Positions 1 to 5,738 of a stretch of DNA of 6,493 nucleotides are shown one piece after another. Position numbers and translations under genes: made by a program. Each line of letters opens with the position of its first letter. Position 1 is the first letter of the stretch. Origin of the DNA: DATFEN01 sp035691285 (GTDB lineage: Bacteria; Acidobacteriota; Vicinamibacteria; Fen-336); assembly GCA_035691285.1 (NCBI GenBank), contig DASSJI010000119.1:1-6493 (forward strand), in the 5' to 3' direction. Below the pieces are notes generated by a model. It was given only the letters and a program-made list of their open reading frames with translations. It did no database searches and had not been told where the DNA came from.

Positions 1-1
1 G

Positions 2-340
2 ATGCCGGCGGAAGAGCAGGCCCGCGTCGCGATCATCGGGAACAACTATGGCGAGTCCGGAGCCGTGGACCTGCTGGGGCCGAGGTTCGGTCTTCCCGTC
101 AAGGCCCTCGGCACGCACCAGAGCTATTGGTTGTGGGGCCCGGGCGACACCTCGAAGGACGTCTTCATCGTGCTGGGCGACCACCGCGAGGGCCTCGAGC
201 GCTGGTGCGGCGACGTGGAGGTCGCGGCAGAGCTCGCAAACCCCTGGACGGCGGTGTGGGAGAGGGGCCCCGTGCTCGTCTGCCGCGAGCCGCGCCAGCC
301 GCTCGCCACGCTGTGGCCGAGGGTCAAGAACTGGGACTGA
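2..340 (+). CDS. Glycosyltransferase family 39 / ArnT-like membrane protein, C-terminal fragment (5' end outside window)
   Basis: Only the last 112 or so residues are present. The frame is open to the left edge, so the ATG at base 2 is probably an internal methionine. The visible segment reads as a soluble C-terminal domain: an 'AIIGNNYGESGAVDLLG' stretch, then 'GLPVKALGTHQSYWLWGPG', a beta-strand 'VFIVLGD', and a terminal 'VLVCREPRQPLATLWPRVKNW'. From memory of the family, this order (NNYGEAGA, SYWxWGP, then a Cys-Arg near the end followed by a LWP segment) is typical of the extracytoplasmic tail of polyprenyl-phosphate-sugar-dependent GT39 (PMT/ArnT-like) proteins. Those transfer a sugar from a lipid donor at the outer face of the inner membrane. 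The multi-membrane-spanning part and the catalytic acidic residues would lie upstream, so donor and acceptor cannot be inferred. It ends in TGA 35 bp before the next start. Confidence 0.62.
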   Translation: MPAEEQARVAIIGNNYGESGAVDLLGPRFGLPVKALGTHQSYWLWGPGDTSKDVFIVLGDHREGLERWCGDVEVAAELANPWTAVWERGPVLVCREPRQPLATLWPRVKNWD

Positions 341-362
341 CGGCGCGCCTCTCCTCTCGGAT

Positions 363-375
363 AGGATCAGCCGCC
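363..375 (+). promoter_or_regulatory. Ribosome binding site, possibly overlapping a -10-like element, for the M28/beta-lactamase gene
   Basis: AGGA at 363-366 lies 9 bases before the ATG at 376 and supports that start. The same bases form a TAGGAT hexamer (362-367) that fits the loose TANNNT -10 pattern, with a CTGACG (337-342) upstream at a long 19-bp spacing. Transcription from such a -10 would begin almost at the ATG. The ribosome-binding reading is the better supported of the two. Confidence 0.45.
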
Positions 376-3300
376 ATGACGGCTAGCCTCCGCACACGGG
401 CCGTGGTGGCTCTCGCCTTGCTGTGCCTCGGGCAGGCGACGGCGCCGAGCCCGTCCCCCTCGTTCCGCGGCTACACGCCCGAGGGCTCCGCGGCGCAACG
501 TAAGGTCGAGCGCGCGTTCCAGGGCCTGCCCTCGACCGACCGCATCCGCGACTGGCACCGCTACTTCACCGCCGAGCCGCATCCTGCGACCTCCCCGCGA
601 ACGAAGCAGATCGCGGAGCGAATCGAGGAGGCCTGGCGCGAGCAGGGTCTCGAGGACGTGACGCTCCACCGCTACGACGTGCTGTCCTCGAGCCCGCGCG
701 AGGTGCGCGTCGAGATGGTGGCGCCGCGCCGCTATGTGCCGAGCCTCCGCGAGGATGCCTATCCGGAGGACCCCGACACGGCACATCCGGAGATCAGCTC
801 CGCGTGGCTGTCCTTCTCCGCCTCCGGAGAGGTCGAGGCGCCCGTCGTCTACGCCAACAGCGGAAACCCCGAGGACTACGCGAAGCTGCGCGCGAGCGGC
901 ATCGACCCGCGCGGCAAGATCGTGATGGTCCGCTATTCGAACCCGTACAGCTACCGCGGCTTCAAGGCGCTCACCGCGCAGCGCGAGGGCGCGGCGGCGA
1001 TGATCGTGTACTCCGATCCCGCCGAGGACGGCTTCAAGCGGGGCGAGGTCTTCCCGAAGGGTCCGTGGGGGCCCGAGAGCCACCTGCAGCGCGGCGGCAT
1101 CGCGTACGACTACATCGTTCCCGGCGATCCGCTCACGCCAGGCTGGGCGTCGACCCCCGGCGCCCACCGCATCGGCGTGGACGAGGCCGAGTCCGTCCCG
1201 CGCATCGTCGGCGTGCCGCTCTCCTGGCGCGACGCGCGGCCGATCCTGGAGAGCCTCGGCGGCCCGACGGCGCCCGCAGCCTGGCAGGGAGGGCTGCCGA
1301 TCGAGTACCGCCTCGGCGGCGAGGCGCGCGTGCGCTTGAAGGTGGACATGCGCACCGACGTGCAGCCTAACTGGGTGGTCGAGGGCCGCATCCGCGGCGC
1401 CGAGCGGCCCGACGAGTGGGTGGCGCTCGGGAACCACCACGACGCCTGGGTGTTCGGCGGCGTCGACCCGAGCAGCGGCACCGCCGCGCTGATGGAGGTA
1501 ACGCGCTCGCTGGCCGAGCTGGCGCGCCAGGGCCGGCGCCCGCGCCGCACCCTCGTGTTCTGCGCCTGGGACGGCGAGGAGGTCACGCTGACGGGCTCGA
1601 CGGAGTGGGGCGAGCAGTTCGCCTCGGAGCTGCGCCGGAAGCTCGTGGCCTACCTGAACGTGGACTCTGCGGTCTCCGGCCCGCGCCTGGACGCGTCGGC
1701 CGTCGGCTCGCTGGCGCCGCTCCTCGTCGACGTCTCCCGCGACCTGCGCGACCCGTCGGGGTCGTCGCTCTACGACGCCTGGCGTCGGCCGTCGGATCCG
1801 GGCCAGGGCCCGCGCGAGGGCGCGCTGCCGGAGCAGGCCCTCGTGCGGACCCGAATCGGGAGCGGCTCCGACCACACCGTGTTCCTGAACTTCCTGGCGC
1901 GGCCGGTCGTCGAGATGGGCTTCGACGGACCGTACGGCGTCTATCACTCGGCCTACGACAACCACTACTGGATCTCGAGGCTCGCCGACCCCGGGTTCCG
2001 CTACCACGCGCTCATGGCGCAGCTCTGGGGCACGCTTGCGCTGCGCCTCGCGAACGCCGAAGTCCTGCCGTTCTCGCTCGAGGGCTACGCGGCGAGCCTG
2101 CGCGAGTTCGTGCGCGGGCTGGAGGCGATCTCCGGCTCGAAGGCCAACCTGGACACGCGGCCGCTCGTGGAGCGCACGCGGGCGCTGCGTGCCGCGGCCC
2201 GCCGCCTGGAGCAGCGGGTCGAGTCGGCCCTGGCCCATGACGCACTCGGGGCGGAGGCGGCCGACCGGCTGAACCGGGACCTGCTCGCGTTCGAGGGCAA
2301 CTGGGCGCATCCGGCGGGCATCCCGGGCCGGCCGTGGTTCAAGCACCTGCTCTACGCGCCGCGCTACACGTACGCCGCGATGACCCTGCCGGGCGTCACC
2401 GAGGCCGCGGAGCGCGGCGACTGGGCTGCGGCACGCGAGCAGGCGGCGCTCGTCGAGGCGGCGATTGCGCGGAATGTCGCGCTGCTGGACTCAGCCGCAG
2501 AGCGGCTCGGCGCCTACGCGCCGGCCTCCGGCTCGCTCGAGGCGCGGCTGCGGGCGGTCCGGGATCGCGTCGACGGCCGCATGGCCGTATACGTCGAGAG
2601 CGTCGCGACCGGTGAGCAAGTGGCGATCGACGCCGACGCCGAGTACGAGACCTTCAGCGTGATCAAGGTTCCGATCATGGCCACGGTCCTCGAGCAGGTC
2701 CGAGAGGGGAAGCTACGGCTCGATCAGCGGGTCCCGATGCGCCGGGATCAGCGCCGGATCCCCTCCGGTGTGCTGTACGCGCTGGATCCGGGCCTCCAGC
2801 CGACGGTCCGGGATCTGCTCACGCTCATGACCATCGTGAGCGACAACCAGGCGACGGACGCGCTCGCCGATCTGGTCGGCCGCGAGACCGTCACGCGCTT
2901 CATGGCCAGCCTCGGCCTCGTGAAGACGCGAATCCGCTTCTCGGACCTGGACTGGGACCGCCTGTGGCTCTCCGGGCTCGATCCCGCGTGGGGCGCAGCC
3001 TCGGGCGACAGGACTGTAGACTTCCCTTTCGAGAAGTACCCGAGCGCGCAGGTGAGCGAGGCGTTCCGCCGCGTCATCGAGGACACCGGGCTCTACTTCG
3101 GCCGCAGCACCGCGCGGGAGACCGGGCGGCTGTTCGCGATGATGGCGCGCGGCGAGCTCGTCTCGAAGCGGGCGAGCGCGCTCATGATCGAGATCCTGAA
3201 GAAGCAGCAGGTGAACGACCGGCTCCCGCGCTACCTCGGCGACGGGGTCACGATCGCCCACAAGACCGGCGACGGCCAGCCCTGGGTCGCCAACGACGCG

Positions 3301-3468
3301 GGGATCGTCTGGGTGAAGGGGCAGCCGGTCGTCATCGTGGTCTTCGCCGGCCATCACCGCGGAACATCCGAAGAGCTGCGCGCGGCGGAGGGCCGGCTGG
3401 CCGCCGTCGTCGTCGATCACTTTGGCGGCGACGTCGACGCGGAGGGGCTCGCGGAACCGGCGAACTGA
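376..3468 (+). CDS. Exported M28 zinc peptidase (glutamate carboxypeptidase II-like) fused to a class A beta-lactamase-like serine hydrolase
   Basis: 1030 residues from ATG 376, chosen because it gives a Sec signal peptide (basic 'LRTR', hydrophobic core, likely cleavage near ATA at 23) and has AGGA 9 bases upstream. Residues about 45-740 follow the glutamate carboxypeptidase II / transferrin receptor plan: N-terminal segment, protease-associated insert (about 150-260), M28 catalytic core (about 330-550), and helical TFR-like dimerisation domain (about 573-712). The five expected zinc ligands are present: H354, D364 (bridging), E402, D430 and H524, with catalytic base E401 in 'CAWDGEEV'. After a linker of about 10 residues comes a class A beta-lactamase-like domain (about 718-1020) with nucleophile S761 and K764 (SVIK), S822-D823-N824, and K963-T964-G965. 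Family members of the M28 type are usually about 700-760 residues, so the extra 300 are an added module. The canonical ExxLN omega-loop glutamate is not evident. Expected location is periplasmic or secreted. The peptidase should remove terminal residues from peptides. The second module's substrate (beta-lactam, D-Ala peptide or ester) is unknown. Confidence 0.9.
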   Translation: MTASLRTRAVVALALLCLGQATAPSPSPSFRGYTPEGSAAQRKVERAFQGLPSTDRIRDWHRYFTAEPHPATSPRTKQIAERIEEAWREQGLEDVTLHRYDVLSSSPREVRVEMVAPRRYVPSLREDAYPEDPDTAHPEISSAWLSFSASGEVEAPVVYANSGNPEDYAKLRASGIDPRGKIVMVRYSNPYSYRGFKALTAQREGAAAMIVYSDPAEDGFKRGEVFPKGPWGPESHLQRGGIAYDYIVPGDPLTPGWASTPGAHRIGVDEAESVPRIVGVPLSWRDARPILESLGGPTAPAAWQGGLPIEYRLGGEARVRLKVDMRTDVQPNWVVEGRIRGAERPDEWVALGNHHDAWVFGGVDPSSGTAALMEVTRSLAELARQGRRPRRTLVFCAWDGEEVTLTGSTEWGEQFASELRRKLVAYLNVDSAVSGPRLDASAVGSLAPLLVDVSRDLRDPSGSSLYDAWRRPSDPGQGPREGALPEQALVRTRIGSGSDHTVFLNFLARPVVEMGFDGPYGVYHSAYDNHYWISRLADPGFRYHALMAQLWGTLALRLANAEVLPFSLEGYAASLREFVRGLEAISGSKANLDTRPLVERTRALRAAARRLEQRVESALAHDALGAEAADRLNRDLLAFEGNWAHPAGIPGRPWFKHLLYAPRYTYAAMTLPGVTEAAERGDWAAAREQAALVEAAIARNVALLDSAAERLGAYAPASGSLEARLRAVRDRVDGRMAVYVESVATGEQVAIDADAEYETFSVIKVPIMATVLEQVREGKLRLDQRVPMRRDQRRIPSGVLYALDPGLQPTVRDLLTLMTIVSDNQATDALADLVGRETVTRFMASLGLVKTRIRFSDLDWDRLWLSGLDPAWGAASGDRTVDFPFEKYPSAQVSEAFRRVIEDTGLYFGRSTARETGRLFAMMARGELVSKRASALMIEILKKQQVNDRLPRYLGDGVTIAHKTGDGQPWVANDAGIVWVKGQPVVIVVFAGHHRGTSEELRAAEGRLAAVVVDHFGGDVDAEGLAEPAN

Positions 3469-3481
3469 GGACAGTCCTGTC
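3468..3481 (+). promoter_or_regulatory. Short overlapping inverted repeats just after the fusion gene
   Basis: Directly after the TGA, AGGAC-A-GTCCT (3468-3478) and GACAG-TC-CTGTC (3470-3481) are two overlapping perfect 5-bp inverted repeats. They could be a small operator, a weak hairpin or chance. There is no following T tract, so a classical intrinsic terminator is not supported. Confidence 0.2.
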
Positions 3482-3494
3482 GTGCCGGCGGGAC

Positions 3495-3506
3495 GCACGG
3501 CCGTGC
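3495..3506 (+). promoter_or_regulatory. Perfect 12-bp palindrome GCACGGCCGTGC in the intergenic gap
   Basis: A perfect palindrome without spacer lies in the gap between the fusion gene and the lipoprotein gene. It is more like a dimeric-protein binding site than a hairpin. In DNA this rich in G and C, a chance origin is quite possible. Confidence 0.18.
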
Positions 3507-3596
3507 AGCGCCACGAGCCGGGGCTGGGCAAGGCGCGGAAAATGGTGGAGATGCGCGGCCGCAGGGGACTGGCGACCTGGCGGCATCCGGCTTGCT

Positions 3597-3602
3597 TACA
3601 AT
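3597..3602 (+). promoter_or_regulatory. Possible -10 promoter element (TACAAT) for the three-gene envelope operon
   Basis: TACAAT is a close match to the sigma-70-type -10 consensus and stands out in otherwise GC-rich DNA. No good -35 is seen: GACCTG lies at 17-bp spacing (3574-3579). The expected transcription start, about 7 bases downstream, falls at or next to the ATG at 3610. The mRNA would then be leaderless or nearly so, which fits the lack of a properly spaced Shine-Dalgarno sequence there. Confidence 0.4.
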
Positions 3603-3609
3603 GGCAGGA

Positions 3610-4245
3610 ATGTTCCGGGGATCCGTGCTCGCATTCGTCCTCGCGGCCGCCGGCTGCGCGTCATCCCAGGCGCGCCCGGCCTCCCGGGCAGCTCCCACTC
3701 CCGCCCCGGCACCTGAGAGCCCGGCTGCCCCGGCCGAGGCGCGCACGCCCGACGAGCGGCGCGACGAGCTCGACGGCAAGCTCGATTCCTCGCTCGAGGC
3801 GTTCGACGCGATGCTGCTCAAGAAGCAGCAGGCGGCGGCCCAGGAGCGGGCCGAGAACGCGGCGGCGACCGGCTCTCAGGAGAGCGGGGAGGGCGAGGGC
3901 GGCGGAGGAGGAGAGGGCGCCGAGAACCAAGCCGCGGACGGCGGCGGCGCCGGCGCACAGCGCGGGAAGGACGGCGGGAAGCGCGGAGATCGCACCGCCG
4001 CGAAAGGCTCGACCGGCGAGTCGAAGGGCGGCGACAAGCCGTCGGGCGAGGGCGGGTCGGCCTCGGGCGAGCTCGCGCAGGGAGCCGGCGCGGTTCCGCC
4101 GGACGTCGGCGACGGAAAGGACGACGACGTGGTGGCGCGGCAGATCCGCGAGGCCGCCATGAAGGAACAGGATCCCGCCATCCGTGAGAAGCTCTGGGAG
4201 GAGTACCGTCGATACAAGGCCAGCCGCCCGGAGGGCGGCACGTAG
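3610..4245 (+). CDS. Outer-membrane-type lipoprotein with low-complexity tether and charged C-terminal segment; function unknown
   Basis: 211 residues from ATG 3610. Alternatives are ATG 3601 and TTG 3592, which only lengthen the N terminus. The start is uncertain: the AGGA before 3610 touches the ATG, and none of the starts has a well-spaced ribosome site. Residues 1-16 form a lipoprotein signal peptide ending in the lipobox-like A-A-G-C16. The +2 residue is Ala, which under the Lol rule favours the outer membrane. Residues about 18-40 are Pro/Ala-rich. There follows a short helical piece (with 'LDSSLEAFDAMLLKKQQ'), then a long Gly/Glu/Lys/Ser low-complexity stretch to about residue 160, probably disordered. 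The end (residues 165-207) is different: 'DVGDGKDDDVVARQIREAA', then 'DPAIREKLWEEYRRYK', a likely amphipathic helical pair that looks conserved. I recall similar tails in proteobacterial hypothetical lipoproteins but know no function. It is the first gene of an apparent operon, with 12 bp to the next start. Confidence 0.8.
   Translation: MFRGSVLAFVLAAAGCASSQARPASRAAPTPAPAPESPAAPAEARTPDERRDELDGKLDSSLEAFDAMLLKKQQAAAQERAENAAATGSQESGEGEGGGGGEGAENQAADGGGAGAQRGKDGGKRGDRTAAKGSTGESKGGDKPSGEGGSASGELAQGAGAVPPDVGDGKDDDVVARQIREAAMKEQDPAIREKLWEEYRRYKASRPEGGT
3886..3917 (+). repeat. G-rich low-complexity tract inside the lipoprotein gene
   Basis: Four runs of three or more G (3886-3889, 3891-3893, 3897-3899, 3915-3917) within about 32 bases encode an alternating Gly/Glu stretch. 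The last spacing (15 bases) is long for a stable G-quadruplex. The tract is most simply explained by Gly/Glu codons in a high-GC genome, and it would be prone to slippage. Confidence 0.35.
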
Positions 4246-4250
4246 AGGAG
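4244..4250 (+). promoter_or_regulatory. Strong ribosome binding site AGAGGAG overlapping the lipoprotein stop codon
   Basis: AGAGGAG lies 7 bases before ATG 4258 and overlaps the TAG (4243-4245) of the upstream gene. It fixes the start of the 489-residue protein and suggests translational coupling within one transcript. Confidence 0.8.
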
Positions 4251-4257
4251 CACGGCG

Positions 4258-5727
4258 ATGCCTTTGAAGCGGGCGCTCTTTGGCTCCATTCTCGCGCTGG
4301 CCCTCGCGACGGGTCTGTCGGCTCAGGTCTCCGAGCCCGAGAAATGCGGCACTCCGGCCTTGCTGCGTCCGCGCCCGGCGCAGCCGAGCGCCCTGGTGCT
4401 CCTGGAGGACGGCGGGCCTGACGACGCACGAGGCCGGGCGCCGCGCGGCGTGCGCCCGGTCGCCGGAGGCGTCCCCACCGAGCTTCCGCCCAACCCGACC
4501 ACGCCGCCCCAGGCGCCGCCTGCGAGCCCGCCCCCGCCGGCGGTGCCCGGCCTGTCGAGTGGCTCCGGCACGAAGGAGGAACGCGCGCGCCCCGCGGTGG
4601 CGGCGATCCAGGCCCGGGGCGAGGTTCCCGAGGAGCGGCTGCTCGACCTCGGCATCGAGGTCTTCAGGCCCGGCGACGGCGACCAGATGGACAAGCTGGC
4701 GAAGCTCGGCCTCTCGCCGGACGTGCGCCGCTCCGAGGCGCGCTACATCGTCTATCACCTGAGGAAGACCCTGGAGAGCACGGGCAATTGGGGGGCCGTA
4801 CGCGTCGTGCCGGGGCCGGGCGAAGGTCTCGACGTCACAGTATCCGGAACGATCGTCGAATCGAACGGCAAGCGCCTGGCCCTCGAAGTCGAGGCGCGAG
4901 ACGCCCGCGGCCGGCGCTGGCTGCGCAAGGAGTACCGCGGCCAGGCGGACCCCTTCGCCTATCGCGCCGAGGCCGGAGCCCGTCCCGAGGCATTCCAGGA
5001 GGTCTACAACCGAATCGCCAACGACCTGCTCCGCGCAAGGGACGGCTTCGACGACGGCGAGCTCGTCACCGTGCGGCGCGTGGCGAGCCTGCGCTTCGCC
5101 GCCCAGCTCGCGCCGGAGGCCTTCGCGCCGTATCTCAAGTCCTACAAGGACGGCCGCGCCGAGCTCGTCCGCCTTCCGGCCGAGGACGACCCGATGATGC
5201 AGCGCGTCGCGAGCATCCGCGAGCGCGACCTGATGTTCGTGGACACGCTGAACGACTACTACCTCGGCTTCTACGACCGCATGAGCGGCCCCTACGCCGA
5301 CTGGCGGAAGAACAGCTACGACGAGCAGTCCGCGCTCGACCGCATCAACAAGGAGTCGACCCTCAAGAAGCTCCTCGGAGGCGCGGCGGTGCTGGTGGGC
5401 CTCCTCATGCCGCGGGACTCCCGGGGCTCCGACATGGCGGGCGACGTGGCGGTGATCGGCGGCACCCTCGCCCTCGAGGCGGGGTTCGAGCAGGCCAAGC
5501 AGAAGGGCATCCACGAGACTGCCCTCAAGGAGCTGGCGAACTCCTTCGAGGCGGACACCACGCCGATGCTCGTGGAGGTGGAGGGCCAGCAGCGCGAGCT
5601 GACCGGCTCCGCGGAGGCCCAGTTCGTCGCCTGGCGCGAGCTGCTGCGGCAGATCTTCTCCGTCGAAACGGGAGCGCCCGACGATCCCAACCGCTCGGTC
5701 GCGGCCTTTCCGCCCGCCTCGCGCTGA
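4258..5727 (+). CDS. Exported conserved-looking protein of unknown function (489 aa), Pro-rich linker plus possible TolB-N/CsgG-like domain
   Basis: 489 residues from ATG 4258, supported by a strong ribosome site. Residues 1-22 are a Sec signal peptide (basic 'LKR', hydrophobic core, cleavage near LSA/Q). There is no lipobox. Residues about 70-105 are Pro-rich and probably flexible. The main domain starts near residue 122 with 'RLLDLGIEVFRPG', then a helical segment 'RYIVYHLRKTLESTGNWGAV' (162-181) and strands in 'LDVTVSGTIVESNGKRLALE' followed by 'DARGRRWLRKEYRG'. The order helix, 'gets a value', then paired strands describing a quantity and its modification resembles the TolB-N/CsgG/LpoB-type fold. 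That is an inference, not a match. Around 265-350 come well-formed helices ('RFAAQLAPEAFAPYLK', 'ERDLMFVDTLNDYYLGFYDRM'). Residues 372-384 (LLGGAAVLVGLLM) are a short hydrophobic, glycine-rich stretch that could insert in or lie on a membrane. It probably sits in the periplasm next to the lipoprotein and the TPR protein. I know similar proteins only as hypothetical. Confidence 0.85.
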   Translation: MPLKRALFGSILALALATGLSAQVSEPEKCGTPALLRPRPAQPSALVLLEDGGPDDARGRAPRGVRPVAGGVPTELPPNPTTPPQAPPASPPPPAVPGLSSGSGTKEERARPAVAAIQARGEVPEERLLDLGIEVFRPGDGDQMDKLAKLGLSPDVRRSEARYIVYHLRKTLESTGNWGAVRVVPGPGEGLDVTVSGTIVESNGKRLALEVEARDARGRRWLRKEYRGQADPFAYRAEAGARPEAFQEVYNRIANDLLRARDGFDDGELVTVRRVASLRFAAQLAPEAFAPYLKSYKDGRAELVRLPAEDDPMMQRVASIRERDLMFVDTLNDYYLGFYDRMSGPYADWRKNSYDEQSALDRINKESTLKKLLGGAAVLVGLLMPRDSRGSDMAGDVAVIGGTLALEAGFEQAKQKGIHETALKELANSFEADTTPMLVEVEGQQRELTGSAEAQFVAWRELLRQIFSVETGAPDDPNRSVAAFPPASR

Positions 5728-5738
5728 CGGCCGCACTC

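Noticed and set aside
342..349. GGCGCGCC palindrome between the first two genes
   Set aside because: An 8-bp palindrome of only G and C is expected by chance in this composition, and it has no associated T tract or paired site.
127..375. 83-codon N-terminal extension of the M28/beta-lactamase frame
   Set aside because: It overlaps the GT39-type gene, is Arg/Gly-rich and would bury the signal peptide that begins at ATG 376.
367..2346. 659-codon open frame on the minus strand opposite the M28/beta-lactamase gene
   Set aside because: The translation is dominated by Arg, Ala, Val, Gly and His with no domain or motif, and it mirrors the codon pattern of the clear + strand gene. It is a GC-driven antisense shadow.
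2581..3468. Separate beta-lactamase-like gene starting at the internal ATG 2581
   Set aside because: No suitable ribosome site and no signal peptide at that ATG. The N-terminal helix of the module (about 718-735) lies upstream of it in the fused frame.
3469..3609. Intrinsic terminator after the fusion gene
   Set aside because: Inverted repeats are present, but they are short and none is followed by a T tract on the + strand.
4042..4071. Nine-base direct repeat TCGGGCGAG
   Set aside because: It lies within the Gly/Ser/Glu low-complexity coding region and is explained by codon repetition.
3661..5736. 691-codon open frame on the minus strand opposite the lipoprotein and 489-residue genes
   Set aside because: It spans two well-supported genes, has an Arg/Leu/Gly/Val-biased composition and no recognisable family. 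The + strand genes have signal peptides and a strong ribosome site.
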